From assembly GCA_947591475.1 (NCBI GenBank), contig CANQDE010000005.1:62001-126000 (forward strand): a DNA stretch of 64,000 bases, written 5' to 3'. The stretch is from an uncultured Alistipes sp. (lineage in GTDB: Bacteria; Bacteroidota; Bacteroidia; Bacteroidales; Rikenellaceae). Both the position numbers and the translations under genes were made by a program. Within the stretch, counting starts at the first letter, position 1; every line of letters starts with the position of its first letter. This document shows positions 52,929 to 62,921 of this stretch, in pieces. Under the pieces are notes generated by a model. That model ran no database searches. It saw only the letters and a program-made list of their open reading frames with translations, and was not told the origin of the DNA.

Positions 52929-53440
52929 AAAAAGTTCCACAAAACCACACCGCCCGAGACCGACACGTTCAGCGAATGTTTCACCCCCATCTGCGGAATT
53001 TCGATAGCGCCGTCGCATCGGTCGACCGCATCTTGTCCCACGCCGGCCACCTCATTGCCGAAGACGAGCGCATACCGGCGACCCGCCTCGGGACGGAAAT
53101 CATCCAGCATTGTCGCACCGACCACCTGTTCGACGGCATAGACGAGGTATCCCCGCTCATGCAATGCGTCGATGCAGGCCTCGGTCGATTCGCAATAACT
53201 CCACGGCACGGTCAACTCGGCCCCCAGCGCCGTCTTGTGAATATCGCGGGCGGGAGGCGTGGCCGTAATCCCGCACAAAGTGAGGTGTTCGACCCCGAAC
53301 GCATCGGACGTCCGGAAGAACGCGCCGACATTCTGCATCGAACGCACGTTGTCGAGCACGACCGTTACGGGCATCTTCTCCATAGCGGCATAGGCTTCGG
53401 GCGTCGGACGCCCCAGTTCTTCGTTGGTAATCTTGCGCAT
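52904..53440 (-). CDS. SPOUT RNA methyltransferase (TrmH family)
   Basis: A 178-residue TrmH-like methylase expected to 2'-O-methylate tRNA or rRNA. Motifs: LDNVRSMQNVGAFFRTSDA, FGNEVAGVG, IEIPQMGVKHSLNVSVS (knot region). The ATG at 53440 was chosen over an upstream TTG at 53461. The exact target RNA is unknown. Confidence 0.92.
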   Translation of the reverse strand: MRKITNEELGRPTPEAYAAMEKMPVTVVLDNVRSMQNVGAFFRTSDAFGVEHLTLCGITATPPARDIHKTALGAELTVPWSYCESTEACIDALHERGYLVYAVEQVVGATMLDDFRPEAGRRYALVFGNEVAGVGQDAVDRCDGAIEIPQMGVKHSLNVSVSGGVVLWNFFCRIRPNR

Positions 53441-53464
53441 GCGAATGGTTTTCGAAAACAAAAG

Positions 53465-53647
53465 CGCAATTATATCCTTTTATGTACCCACGATTTCATC
53501 CGATTCTTCTGTCCGTTCCTCAGTGCTCGCCGCCTTCGGCAGCGTATGCTGATTTGACCCACCCCCAAACCCCCGCCTTGGCGGGGACTTCGGTCGGGAA
53601 GCCGAAACGAATCAGGCTTTACCGCCGTCGATACATATATAATTGCC
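53465..53647. mobile_element. MITE-like interspersed element, copy D (second subfamily, reverse)
   Basis: A 183-bp element with perfect 10-bp ends GCAATTATAT/ATATAATTGC. It shares the core TTTGACCCACCCCCAAAC and CCCCCGCCTTGGCGGGG with copies A-C, but the second palindrome is of the CGCCG...CGGCG type, as in copy E. Confidence 0.65.
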
Positions 53648-53678
53648 GACAAAAGTAGTCAAATAAAAATTTTTTACC

Positions 53679-53686
53679 TATTTTTG
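53679..53686 (+). promoter_or_regulatory. -7 box TATTTTTG of the outer-membrane protein gene
   Basis: Matches TAnnTTTG, 22 bp upstream of the ATG at 53709 and 31 bp after MITE-like copy D. No -33 match. Confidence 0.45.
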
Positions 53687-53708
53687 AGGCTCGAATCTAC
53701 GACGAATC

Positions 53709-54815
53709 ATGTCAATGAGAAAACGGATGTTGGTCTTGTGCCTCGTCGCGACAACGGTCGCGCAGGCCTCCGCCCAGCGAATCATCGCCGGAGCCGATTT
53801 CACAACCCGTTTCGACAACCGCGAATATGCCGGAAATACATTCGACCACTCGCAAACGCTGTTCAGCGCCCGACTGACGCCCCGCATCGGCATCGAATGG
53901 ATGGAGAAGAACCGGTTGGTCTTCGGGGTCGAGATGTTGCAGAACTTCGGCGAACACAACGGCGTGCGCGAACCGTTTTTGAGCGACGTCAAACCGCTGA
54001 TGTATTACCGGTTCAAAACGGAGCACGTACAGGCGAATGCAGGTATCTTCGACCGCAGCGAGCTGGCGGGCGACTACTCGACCGCCTTTTTCAGCGATTC
54101 GACCCGCTTCTATCACAACCGACTGTCCGGTTTCCTCGGTCGTTATCGTTCGACCGAACGCCGCGACACCTATGTGGAAATGGCGCTCGACTGGGAAGGC
54201 ATGCTCGGCGAGACGACGCGCGAAAAGTTCCGCATCCTCTCGGCCGGCCGCTATACGCTCGACAAGGGGTTCTATTTCGGCTATGCGTTCTCGCTCTTCC
54301 ATTTCGCCATGTCGGAACAGGTCGGCAATGTTTCGGACAACCTGCTTTTCAACCCCTATGTCGGTTGGAAATTCAATGCCTGCCTCGACTTCGACGTCCG
54401 CGCCGGACTGCTCTTCGCACCACAACGCGGACGCAGCGTCGACAACGCATGGAAGAAACCGTGCGGCGGCCAATTAGACATCGTCCTCCGCAAATGGGGC
54501 GTCAAATTGGAGAATAACCTCTATGTAGGCGGTAACCTCCAGCCGTTGCGTTACGCCGTAGCCGATCCCCAGACGGGGCTCACCTACGGCACGGACGGTC
54601 TCTATGCCGGCGAAAGTTTCTATGCGACGACCGAACACATCTACAACCGCACGTGGCTCGGCTACGACAATCGGTTCTTCAACGATACGATTACCGTCGA
54701 AGCGGGCATGGTATTCCACTACGACGGCACGGGAATGGGGACGCAGCAAATCGTCCGGCTCTCGGTCAATCTCGAAAAACTTTTCGGCATCGGTTCGAAA
54801 CACGGACACGAATAA
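53709..54815 (+). CDS. Predicted outer-membrane beta-barrel protein
   Basis: A 368-residue exported protein with a clear signal peptide (MLVLCLVATTVAQASAQ) and alternating aromatic/polar strands throughout, typical of a 10-16 strand barrel. I do not recognise a named family. It lies 22 bp upstream of glnS, so both may share a transcript. Confidence 0.6.
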   Translation: MSMRKRMLVLCLVATTVAQASAQRIIAGADFTTRFDNREYAGNTFDHSQTLFSARLTPRIGIEWMEKNRLVFGVEMLQNFGEHNGVREPFLSDVKPLMYYRFKTEHVQANAGIFDRSELAGDYSTAFFSDSTRFYHNRLSGFLGRYRSTERRDTYVEMALDWEGMLGETTREKFRILSAGRYTLDKGFYFGYAFSLFHFAMSEQVGNVSDNLLFNPYVGWKFNACLDFDVRAGLLFAPQRGRSVDNAWKKPCGGQLDIVLRKWGVKLENNLYVGGNLQPLRYAVADPQTGLTYGTDGLYAGESFYATTEHIYNRTWLGYDNRFFNDTITVEAGMVFHYDGTGMGTQQIVRLSVNLEKLFGIGSKHGHE

Positions 54816-54837
54816 CGGCTAAAACACTCTAAAATAT

Positions 54838-56517
54838 ATGGCAAGCGAAACGAACGAAACACGTGAGAAGTCGCTGAACTTTCTCGAAGAGATCATCAAA
54901 ACATCCATCGCCAAAGGCGAAAAGCGCATCCAGACCCGTTTCCCGCCCGAGCCGAACGGTTATCTGCATATCGGCCACGCCAAAAGCATCTGCATCAATT
55001 TCGGGCTGGCCAAAAAATACGGCGGCAAATGCAACCTGCGATTCGACGACACGAATCCCGTGAAAGAGGATGTCGAATACGTCGATTCCATCAAGCGGGA
55101 CATCCGTTGGTTGGGCTTCGAATGGGAGTTGGAGCGTTACGCATCGGACTACTTCGACCAGCTCTACGAATGGGCCATCGTACTGATTAAGAAAGGGCTG
55201 GCCTACGTCGACGACCAAACGCAGGAACAGATCCGCGAAACCCGCGGCACCGTATCGGAGCCCGGCAAGGAGTCGCCGTGGCGCAACCGTTCGGTCGAAG
55301 AGAACCTCGACCTGTTCGAACGAATGCGCAAGGGCGAGTTCGCCGACGGCGAAAAAGTATTGCGTGCGAAGATCGACATGGCCCACCCGAACATGCTGTT
55401 CCGCGACCCGATCATGTACCGCATCATCCACGCCGAACACCACCGCACGGGAAACAAGTGGTGCATCTACCCGATGTACGACTATGCGCACGGCCAAAGC
55501 GACTCCATCGAACGGATCACCCACTCGATTTGCACGCTCGAATTCGATGTGCACCGTCCGCTCTACGACTGGTTCATCCAAGCGCTGGATATTTTCCCCT
55601 CGCACCAGTACGAATTCGCGCGGCTGAATCTCACCTACACAATGATGTCGAAACGCAAGTTGTTGAAACTCGTGCAGGAGGGCGTCGTGATGGGTTGGGA
55701 CGACCCGCGTATGCCGACCATCTGCGCCTTGCGCCGCAAAGGCTACACACCGGCTTCGGTACGCAACTTCGCCGAGATGGTAGGTGTCGCCAAACGCGAC
55801 AACGTAATCGACCTCAGCAAGTTGGAATACTGCGTACGGGAAGACCTCAACAAGGTCGCCGAACGCCGAATGGCTGTTCTGAATCCCTTAAAAGTGGTTG
55901 TTACGAACTACGACGAGCACAAAACCGAGCTTTTCACGGCCATCAACAATCCGGAGGACGAAGCGGCCGGAACGCGGCAAATACCCTTCTCGAAAGTCAT
56001 CTACATCGAACGGGACGACTTCATGGAGAATCCGCCGAAAAAGTTCTACCGGTTGCAACCGGGCGGCGAGGTGCGGCTGCGCTACTCCTATCTCATCAAG
56101 TGCGAGGAGGTCATCAAGGATGCCGAAGGCAACATCGTCGAATTGCATTGCACCTACGACCCGATGTCGGGCAACGGTTCGTCGAGCGACGGCCGCAAGG
56201 TGAAGGGGGTCATCCATTGGGTATCGGCCAAAGATGCGTTGGAAGCCGAAATCCGGCTTTTCAATCCGCTCTTCACGAAGGAGAATCCCGACGACGTAGA
56301 GGAGGGCCAAACGTGGGAGGACAACCTCAATCCCGAATCCATGGTGAAAATCAAAGGGTATTTGGAGCCCTCGTTGCGCGACATTCCGATCGGGCAGGCC
56401 GTGCAGTTCGAGCGCGTGGGCTACTTCTGTCCCGATACCGATTCGACGGCGGACCATTTGGTCTTCAACCGCACGGTAACGCTGAAAGATTCGTGGGCCA
56501 AAATTATTACTAAGTAA
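54838..56517 (+). CDS. glnS: Glutaminyl-tRNA synthetase
   Basis: A 559-residue class I synthetase charging tRNA-Gln. HIGH motif in [22 protein letters not shown]-type motif [11 protein letters not shown], and the two C-terminal anticodon-binding beta-barrels. This bacterium therefore charges Gln directly. Length is normal. A G9 run and a terminator follow. Confidence 0.97.
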   Translation: MASETNETREKSLNFLEEIIKTSIAKGEKRIQTRFPPEPNGYLHIGHAKSICINFGLAKKYGGKCNLRFDDTNPVKEDVEYVDSIKRDIRWLGFEWELERYASDYFDQLYEWAIVLIKKGLAYVDDQTQEQIRETRGTVSEPGKESPWRNRSVEENLDLFERMRKGEFADGEKVLRAKIDMAHPNMLFRDPIMYRIIHAEHHRTGNKWCIYPMYDYAHGQSDSIERITHSICTLEFDVHRPLYDWFIQALDIFPSHQYEFARLNLTYTMMSKRKLLKLVQEGVVMGWDDPRMPTICALRRKGYTPASVRNFAEMVGVAKRDNVIDLSKLEYCVREDLNKVAERRMAVLNPLKVVVTNYDEHKTELFTAINNPEDEAAGTRQIPFSKVIYIERDDFMENPPKKFYRLQPGGEVRLRYSYLIKCEEVIKDAEGNIVELHCTYDPMSGNGSSSDGRKVKGVIHWVSAKDALEAEIRLFNPLFTKENPDDVEEGQTWEDNLNPESMVKIKGYLEPSLRDIPIGQAVQFERVGYFCPDTDSTADHLVFNRTVTLKDSWAKIITK

Positions 56518-56533
56518 CTCGTAATGCTAACAA

Positions 56534-56542
56534 GGGGGGGGG
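56534..56542 (+). repeat. Homopolymer run of nine G after glnS
   Basis: A G9 tract in the short gap between glnS and the shared terminator; not in a reading frame. Confidence 0.9.
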
Positions 56543-56564
56543 TTTCATCGAATCCGCCCCTCCG

Positions 56565-56604
56565 AAAAAAAAATCACCGGCCTACAAGCCGGTGATTTTT
56601 TTAA
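56565..56604. terminator. Bidirectional terminator between glnS and mutS
   Basis: A 10-bp GC-rich core stem (56572-56581 with 56588-56597), extended by A and T runs on both sides, so it works on both strands. The mutS stop codon lies in the loop and the last codons of mutS form one arm. Confidence 0.92.
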
Positions 56605-59266
56605 TCTCGTTCAGTTTGTTGAGCGCCTCGATCGGGGTCAGCGCATTGACGTCCAAATCCTTGATCTGATCGCGAATCTGCACCAGCACGGGATCGTCCA
56701 ACTGGAACATCGACAACTGCACGCTCGGCGAATCGACGCTCTCGGCCGCCTCCCGAACGGACTGCGCCGTCAACTTGCGGCCCCGCTCCTTCAAATTCCG
56801 GTTCGGTACGATTTCGCTGTTTCCGTAGACCTGTTCGAGATTGCGCAGAATTTCGTCGGCCCGTGCGACCACCGACAGCGGCATACCGGCCATGCGGGCA
56901 ACGTGGATACCGAACGAATGCTCCGTACCGCCCGCCTCCAGCTTGCGCAGGAAAATGATGCGGTTGCCGACCTCCTTGACCGTTACGTGAAAATTTTTCA
57001 CGCGCGGACAGCGACGCTCCATTTCGTTCAACTCGTGATAGTGCGTGGCAAAAAGCGTCTTCGCCCGGGCCGTCGGATGGTTATGCAGGTATTCGACCAT
57101 CGCCCACGCAATCGAAATACCGTCGTAGGTACTCGTTCCGCGACCGATTTCGTCCAGCAACACGATACTGCGATCGGAAATGTTGTTGAGAATGCTGGCC
57201 GATTCGAGCATCTCGACCATGAAGGTCGATTCGCCCTGCGAAATGTTGTCCGATGCGCCGACGCGCGTGAAAATTTTGTCCACCACCCCGATGTGCGCCG
57301 ACTTCGCCGGCACGAACGACCCCATCTGCGCCATCAAGATAATCAAGGCCGTCTGACGCAACAAGGCCGACTTGCCCGACATGTTGGGGCCCGTAATCAT
57401 CATAATCTGCTGCTTGTCGCTGTCCAGCATGACGTCGTTGGGGATGTACTCCTCGCCCACGGGCATCAACGTCTCGATGACCGGATGACGGCCTTCGCGA
57501 ATATCGATCCGCTTGCCCAGATCGAGCGTCGGCCGCACGTAATGCCGTTCGCAGGCCATGCGGGCGAACGATTGCAGGCAGTCGATGTGCGCCACAGCGG
57601 CGGCATCGCGCAACAAAGGCTGCAACGACTGGCAGATGAAGGCGATGATCTCCGTAAAAATCCGCTGCTCCAGCTCCAGCATCTTCGCCTCGGCGCCCAG
57701 AATTTTGGACTCGTACTCCTTGAGCTCCTCAGTGATATAGCGTTCGGCATTGGTCAGGGTCTGCTTCCGAATCCACGTTTCGGGGACCTTGTCCTTATGC
57801 GTGTTGCGCACCTCGATGTAATAGCCGAAAACACTGTTGTAATTGATTCTGAGCGACGGGATGCCGGTCGCCTCGCTCTCGCGCTGCTGGATGCGCAACA
57901 GGTAGTCCTTGCCGTGCAGCGCAATGCGGCGCAGGTCGTCGAGTTCGGCATCGACGCCGTCGGCAATCACACCGCCTTTCTGAATCTGGTTGTATTGCGG
58001 ATCGGGATAAATATCGTGAGCCAACCTGTCGCGCACGGCCGTAAGCGAATCGATCTGTCCGGCCAGCGCATGCAATCGTTCATCGTCGGTCGCCTCCAAA
58101 GCGGATTTCAGCGCACCGACCGCCGTCAACGAATTTTTCAACTGCACCAATTCACGGGGCGTTACCCGCGACGCGGCGACGCGCGATGCGATGCGTTCCA
58201 AATCGCCCACCAATTCGATCTGTTCACGCACGGCGTCGGCCAAATCGGCATCTTTCGTGAAATGTTCCACCACATCCAACCGTTCGCCGATCTTTTCGGG
58301 GTCGCGCAACGGCATGGCAATCCATCGTTTCAACAGGCGACCGCCCATCGGGGTCAGTGTCCGGTCGATCACATCGGCGAAACTGCACCGTTCGCGCGCG
58401 CCGTTCGAGGCGAACAGTTCCAGATTGCGAATGGTGAACTTGTCGACCCACACGAACTCCTCCTGATCGATTCGCGCCAACGATTTGATATGGGCCGTTT
58501 CGCGATGTTCCGTAAATTCGAGGTAATGGAGAATCGCTCCGGCCGCTGACAGACCGCTCGTGAAGTGGTCGACGCCGAATCCTTTGAGCGACTGCGTGCC
58601 GAACTGCTTGCACAGTTTCTCCCGATCCACCTCTTCGGCAAAGACCCACTCGTCGAGTTTGTAGGTATAATACTGACCGCCGAACGCTTCGGAAAAACGG
58701 TCTTCGTAACCGCGCTGGAAAATGACCTCCTTGGGCCGAAGATTGGCCAACAATTTGTCGACATAGCTGTCGGAACCCTCGGCGGCATAAAATTCGCCGG
58801 TCGATATATCGAGGAACGCCACGCCCGTAAGCCGCTTACCGAAAAAGACCGAAGCCAGATAGGTATTCTCCTTGTTCGTCAGCATGTTGTTCTCCATGAC
58901 GACCCCGGGCGTAACCAGCTCGATGATTCCCCGCTTGACCAATCCTTTCACCGTTTTCGGATCCTCCAACTGCTCGCAGATGGCGACCCGTTCGCCGGCC
59001 CGCAGCAATTTGGGCAAGTAGGTGTCGATCGCATGATACGGGAATCCGGCCAGTTCGACATAGGATGCGGCGCCGTTGGCCCGTCGGGTCAACGTGATGC
59101 CGAGAATGCCGCTGGTTTTGATGGCGTCCTCGCCGAATGTTTCATAAAAATCGCCGACACGGAACAGCATCACCGCATCGGGATGAGCCGCTTTCATCTT
59201 ATAATACTGATCCATCAGCGGCGTTTCGCACTTTTTCTTCGGAGTTTTCTTCTTCTCTTCGCTCAC
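56582..59266 (-). CDS. mutS: DNA mismatch repair protein MutS
   Basis: An 894-residue MutS1. N-terminal mismatch-binding domain ([16 protein letters not shown]; the Phe-Tyr-Glu motif in [11 protein letters not shown]), connector, lever and clamp domains, then the ABC-type ATPase with [16 protein letters not shown] and [17 protein letters not shown]. The start is GTG at 59266. It has a long leader carrying a perfect dyad. Confidence 0.97.
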   Translation of the reverse strand: MSEEKKKTPKKKCETPLMDQYYKMKAAHPDAVMLFRVGDFYETFGEDAIKTSGILGITLTRRANGAASYVELAGFPYHAIDTYLPKLLRAGERVAICEQLEDPKTVKGLVKRGIIELVTPGVVMENNMLTNKENTYLASVFFGKRLTGVAFLDISTGEFYAAEGSDSYVDKLLANLRPKEVIFQRGYEDRFSEAFGGQYYTYKLDEWVFAEEVDREKLCKQFGTQSLKGFGVDHFTSGLSAAGAILHYLEFTEHRETAHIKSLARIDQEEFVWVDKFTIRNLELFASNGARERCSFADVIDRTLTPMGGRLLKRWIAMPLRDPEKIGERLDVVEHFTKDADLADAVREQIELVGDLERIASRVAASRVTPRELVQLKNSLTAVGALKSALEATDDERLHALAGQIDSLTAVRDRLAHDIYPDPQYNQIQKGGVIADGVDAELDDLRRIALHGKDYLLRIQQRESEATGIPSLRINYNSVFGYYIEVRNTHKDKVPETWIRKQTLTNAERYITEELKEYESKILGAEAKMLELEQRIFTEIIAFICQSLQPLLRDAAAVAHIDCLQSFARMACERHYVRPTLDLGKRIDIREGRHPVIETLMPVGEEYIPNDVMLDSDKQQIMMITGPNMSGKSALLRQTALIILMAQMGSFVPAKSAHIGVVDKIFTRVGASDNISQGESTFMVEMLESASILNNISDRSIVLLDEIGRGTSTYDGISIAWAMVEYLHNHPTARAKTLFATHYHELNEMERRCPRVKNFHVTVKEVGNRIIFLRKLEAGGTEHSFGIHVARMAGMPLSVVARADEILRNLEQVYGNSEIVPNRNLKERGRKLTAQSVREAAESVDSPSVQLSMFQLDDPVLVQIRDQIKDLDVNALTPIEALNKLNEIKKITGL

Positions 59267-59311
59267 GATTCAAGGAGATTCAAGTCTTCGGCACAGACGA
59301 CACACCCTATC

Positions 59312-59336
59312 CGAAATCGAACAATGTTCGATTTCG
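59312..59336 (-). promoter_or_regulatory. Perfect 12-bp dyad in the mutS leader
   Basis: Arms 59312-59323 and 59325-59336 (CGAAATCGAACA and its complement) around a single A, midway between the mutS promoter and start. It could be an operator or form an RNA hairpin of 11 bp. Confidence 0.55.
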
Positions 59337-59375
59337 CAAAGAGGACCCTGTCAGCCGTAGGGAATAATTTTACGA

Positions 59376-59406
59376 CAAAGATAGCGGTTTTTTCGGGTGA
59401 AGGCAA
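59376..59406 (-). promoter_or_regulatory. Promoter of mutS
   Basis: Minus-strand TTG (59404-59406), a 20-bp spacer and TATCTTTG (59376-59383). The leader to the GTG at 59266 is about 100 nt. Confidence 0.7.
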
Positions 59407-59467
59407 CGGCCGAAGTGCATTTTTTTCGGATTTTTCGGTCTTTGCAGAGCGCCGAATCAGGGCGAAC

Positions 59468-59673
59468 AAAATTATTCTATCCATTCTATACCGACGGTCG
59501 TATGGGTTCGATTTCTTTCGGCATCCCGACCTGAAGCCCCCGCCAAGGCGGGGGTTTAGGGGTGGGTCAAATCTGTTTACGCCGCCTACGGCGGCGAGCA
59601 CCGACAAACGGATAAAGACAACCGCAAAAAATCGTGGGGAGACAATAATCCGCACGAATAACTATATAATTCC
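59468..59673. mobile_element. MITE-like interspersed element, copy E (second subfamily)
   Basis: About 205 bp containing GCCCCCGCCAAGGCGGGGG, GGGTGGGTCAAAT and CGCCGCCTACGGCGGCGAGC. The ends are less regular; the right end ATATAATTCC resembles the copy D terminus and overlaps the last codons and stop of the UDG-family gene. Exact limits are uncertain by about 10 bp. Confidence 0.55.
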
Positions 59674-60237
59674 GTTCTCGGTAAAGACTTTCCGATAATA
59701 CTCCGCCTTCCATTCGACGGAACGCGGATAGGCCCGCGACGAGGAAGGCATCCGCCAGATTTTCAACGGGCGTCCGGCATAGACCGTCTCGGCAAATCCG
59801 CCCACTGGCAACGCAGCACAGCCGGTCGTCTGCTGCAACGTTTCAGCCGCTTTCTGGCCTGTGGCGACAATCGTACGGCACGACGGAATCCGCGACAACA
59901 GCGCAACCAAATCGGTCGGCCGCACCACTTGAAGAAAATTATCCGAAGCGTTATTTTTCAAGCGGACGACCTCTTCGGCCGTATCGTAAAGCGCAATTCC
60001 CCGCTCGCGGCAGAACGCTTCGATTCGTTCACGGTCGAACCGGCGGCCGTCGGGCTGCAAAAAGTGCGATTTGTCGCCCGTAGCGAGATAGCCCACAATC
60101 CGCCACATGTCGTTTTGCAGATTGGGATAGAAAAACTCCATCGACCAACGCATGCGCTGGGGCGGAAAGCTGCCCAACATCAACAAGCGGGCGTCGGCCG
60201 GCAGAAAGGGCTGCAAAGGATGTCGTTCGCTATTCAT
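59662..60237 (-). CDS. Uracil-DNA glycosylase family protein
   Basis: A 191-residue UDG-fold protein: LMLGSFPPQRMRW (motif 1 region), FFYPNLQNDMWRI and the C-terminal RMPSSSRAYP (motif 2 region). It probably removes uracil or mismatched bases, but specificity is not readable. The C-terminal residues and stop lie within the end of MITE-like copy E. It overlaps the helicase stop by 8 bp. Confidence 0.78.
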   Translation of the reverse strand: MNSERHPLQPFLPADARLLMLGSFPPQRMRWSMEFFYPNLQNDMWRIVGYLATGDKSHFLQPDGRRFDRERIEAFCRERGIALYDTAEEVVRLKNNASDNFLQVVRPTDLVALLSRIPSCRTIVATGQKAAETLQQTTGCAALPVGGFAETVYAGRPLKIWRMPSSSRAYPRSVEWKAEYYRKVFTENGII

Positions 60238-61645
60238 AGAACTGTTTATCGAAATTCACTAAATAGAGTTTATCGGTGGCTCGGGTCAGGGCCGTGTAGA
60301 GCCACCGCATCATGTCGCGCGTCATGGGTTCGTCGCCGAACAGACAACGGTCGACGAAAACCGCCCGCCACTGGCCGCCCTGCGCCTTGTGGCAGGTTAC
60401 GGCATAGGAGAACTTCACCTGCACGGCATTGTAATGGGGATTTTCGCGAATCTCCTCGAAACGTTTCAACTTGCTTTTGATGTCGAGATAATCCTTTTCG
60501 ACCTCGTAGAACAGGCGGGTGCTCTCCTCGCGCGTGAGCGACGGAGATTCCGAAGCGATCGTATCCAACAGAATTTTGCACTCCAATTCGGCATCGCCGT
60601 AGTCGGGAAATTCGAGCACCACATTAGCGAAACGGAATCCGTAAAACTCCTCGAAACGACGCAACCGCCGAATCCGAGCAATATCGCCGTTGGCCAAAAA
60701 GTTCATCGGGCAATCCTCCGTATGTTCCGAATAGTAGTAGTTGTTCTTGACCACCATCATCATGTCGCCGCTCTCGATTTCGCTCTCGGCGCACAGCACA
60801 TTGCGACGGATTCCCTCGTTGTATCGGTTCGCGCGCTTGTTGGAGCGGGTGATGACGATCGTTTCATCGCGGCCGTAACGGTCGTAGCAGTCCTGCAACT
60901 TCTCCAAGAAATCGATTCCTTCGATCGCCTCGAAATCGGCGTATTCCATCTCGAAACGAGGTATTTCGAAGATACCGTTTTCGAGCATGCACCGCACTAA
61001 GGTGGCATTGAACAGTATCCCCGACTGCGCCTCCTGCCGCACGACCTCATCCAACGTCGTATAAACCACTTCGCCGAAACGCGACAGCGTAGCGACATCC
61101 AACGCCGGGCTGAAATCGGAACCGACGGGCGGCAGCTGGGCGCTGTCGCCGACCAGAATCAACCGGCATTCGCGGCCGCTGCGGACATAGCGCACCAAAT
61201 CCTCCAACAGAGAGCCGTTCCCGAAGACCATGCCGTCCGAAGTTCCATCCGGCAGCATCGACGCCTCGTCCACAATGAAAACCGCCCCCCGTTCGGCATT
61301 CTGGTCAAGCGAAAACTGCTGTTCGTACGAAGCGTTCGTCCGCTGACGATAAATGCGTTTATGAATCGTATGAGCATCTTCGCCCGCATAACGGGCCAAC
61401 ACCTTCGCGGCACGCCCCGTCGGAGCCAGCAGCACGGGCTTCATGCCGAGCACCTTCAACGCACCCACCAATGCGGCGATCAAGGTCGTTTTTCCGGTGC
61501 CCGCATGCCCGTTCAGCACGAAAATCCGGTGAAAATCCTCATCCGCAAGGTATTCGGACAACTTTTCTATGATTTTTTTTTGCCCGAGAGTTGTTTCGAA
61601 ACAAAATTTAGCGTAAATTTGGGTCGCGATATAGGTACTGACCAT
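60230..61645 (-). CDS. RecD/Pif1-like superfamily 1 DNA helicase
   Basis: A 471-residue SF1B helicase: Walker A in VLNGHAGTGKTTLI, Walker B FIVDEASMLPDG, motif III LILVGDSAQLPPVGSDF, and the C-terminal UvrD-like motif VTCHKAQGGQW with ALTRATDKLYLVNF. The ATG at 61645 was chosen because a TAnnTTTG box lies between it and the upstream ATG. It probably acts in DNA repair with the coupled UDG-family gene (inference). Confidence 0.9.
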   Translation of the reverse strand: MVSTYIATQIYAKFCFETTLGQKKIIEKLSEYLADEDFHRIFVLNGHAGTGKTTLIAALVGALKVLGMKPVLLAPTGRAAKVLARYAGEDAHTIHKRIYRQRTNASYEQQFSLDQNAERGAVFIVDEASMLPDGTSDGMVFGNGSLLEDLVRYVRSGRECRLILVGDSAQLPPVGSDFSPALDVATLSRFGEVVYTTLDEVVRQEAQSGILFNATLVRCMLENGIFEIPRFEMEYADFEAIEGIDFLEKLQDCYDRYGRDETIVITRSNKRANRYNEGIRRNVLCAESEIESGDMMMVVKNNYYYSEHTEDCPMNFLANGDIARIRRLRRFEEFYGFRFANVVLEFPDYGDAELECKILLDTIASESPSLTREESTRLFYEVEKDYLDIKSKLKRFEEIRENPHYNAVQVKFSYAVTCHKAQGGQWRAVFVDRCLFGDEPMTRDMMRWLYTALTRATDKLYLVNFDKQFYE

Positions 61646-61663
61646 ATTTTCGTAAAATTTGTA

Positions 61664-61671
61664 CAAACTTA
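61664..61671 (-). promoter_or_regulatory. -7 box TAAGTTTG of the helicase gene
   Basis: Minus-strand match to TAnnTTTG; transcription near 61657 supports the start at 61645. No -33 box at the right spacing. Confidence 0.5.
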
Positions 61672-61687
61672 ATAACAAATATCAACA

Positions 61688-62326
61688 ATGGTAAAGAAAA
61701 TCGCACAAATCGTTCTCGCTGTGGTCATCGTAGGGCTCGTCTACGTGATTTACCAGCAAATCTCCACGCCGATCCGGTTCGACAAGGAACTGGCGACCCG
61801 TCAAGCCGCCGTCATCGAACGCATCAAGGATATTCGTACGGCACAACGCGCATTCAAATCGAAGTACATGCGCTTCACGGGCAATTTCGATTCGCTGGAG
61901 CAGTTCATCCTCAACGATACGCTCGAACTCGAACGCAAACTCGTCGACGAATACGACTCCGTCGCTATGGCCCAACTGAAAAAATCGGGCAAAAAGAATG
62001 TCGAGAAGTTCAAAATCGCCGTCATCGATACCATCTTCTCGCCCAGAAAACTGACCGCTTCGCAGGTCAAGGAGTTGCGTTACATCCCGTTCTCCGATAA
62101 CAAAGAATACTATCTGGAAGCCGGCATCATCACGACCGAATCGAAAGTCGTCATTCCGGTCGTCGAGTGCCGTGCACCTTATAAAGAGTTCCTCGATACG
62201 GTCGCTTTCCACCAAGAGGTCGTCAACCTGATCGACGATCAGGAGAACAACTTCAACCGTTATGCCGGAGTGAAATTCGGCTCCATGGAAGCTGGCAACA
62301 ATGAAGCAGGCAACTGGGAGGATTGA
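61688..62326 (+). CDS. Membrane-anchored hypothetical protein
   Basis: A 212-residue protein with an N-terminal transmembrane helix (IAQIVLAVVIVGLVYVIY), a helical, probably coiled-coil periplasmic part (about 30-115) and a short beta-rich C-terminal domain. I know similar unnamed proteins upstream of DUF3822 and rsmD in Bacteroidetes. It overlaps the next gene by 26 bp. Function unknown. Confidence 0.7.
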   Translation: MVKKIAQIVLAVVIVGLVYVIYQQISTPIRFDKELATRQAAVIERIKDIRTAQRAFKSKYMRFTGNFDSLEQFILNDTLELERKLVDEYDSVAMAQLKKSGKKNVEKFKIAVIDTIFSPRKLTASQVKELRYIPFSDNKEYYLEAGIITTESKVVIPVVECRAPYKEFLDTVAFHQEVVNLIDDQENNFNRYAGVKFGSMEAGNNEAGNWED

Positions 62327-62921
62327 TTGCCGATCCGTTACCGACAACGTGTCCATTCAACTTGCGTTGGATGGACACTCTTTTTCCATTGTCGGCGGAC
62401 GGCGGGGCATCCTGCCGGAAACGGCTGTATCGGTCGAAATCTTGACCACTCGGACTTTGCTGGTTCCGGAAGAGCTATTTGCGCCCGAACATGCGGCCTC
62501 GTTGCTCGCCGCCGACGGAAAGGCTCCGCTAACCGGTGAAGAAACGATCTGCACGGCTCCGCAGAACAGCGTCGTAGCCGTCATGGCCGTACCGTCGCAA
62601 GCCCTGCAACAGTTGCATGAACGATTCGACGAGGAAACCTCCTTGACCTACACTACCCCGCTGCTGCTCGATCCGCATCCGGCCAAGCCGACCGTCCTCC
62701 TGCAATGGATCGCCGGATACCTATATATAAAGATATATCACGCGGGGCTCCGACTGGCCGAGGTACTGCCCGCTCCGACCGACGCGGATATACGCTACGC
62801 AATCGAACGCATCGGCACCGCCTTCCCTCTCAAACAATACGTCTTACGAGTTGCAGGTCGTGAGGCTCGCCGATTGGGCAAACTCGCAGGCAAACCGTTC
62901 AAGCAGATCCGATGCGAATAA
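62301..62921 (+). CDS. DUF3822-like protein
   Basis: A 206-residue protein whose place directly upstream of rsmD and beta-rich layout fit the DUF3822 family, an actin-like or RNase H-like fold of unknown function. It has no signal peptide. It overlaps both neighbours, so the three genes are coupled. Confidence 0.6.
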   Translation: MKQATGRIDCRSVTDNVSIQLALDGHSFSIVGGRRGILPETAVSVEILTTRTLLVPEELFAPEHAASLLAADGKAPLTGEETICTAPQNSVVAVMAVPSQALQQLHERFDEETSLTYTTPLLLDPHPAKPTVLLQWIAGYLYIKIYHAGLRLAEVLPAPTDADIRYAIERIGTAFPLKQYVLRVAGREARRLGKLAGKPFKQIRCE

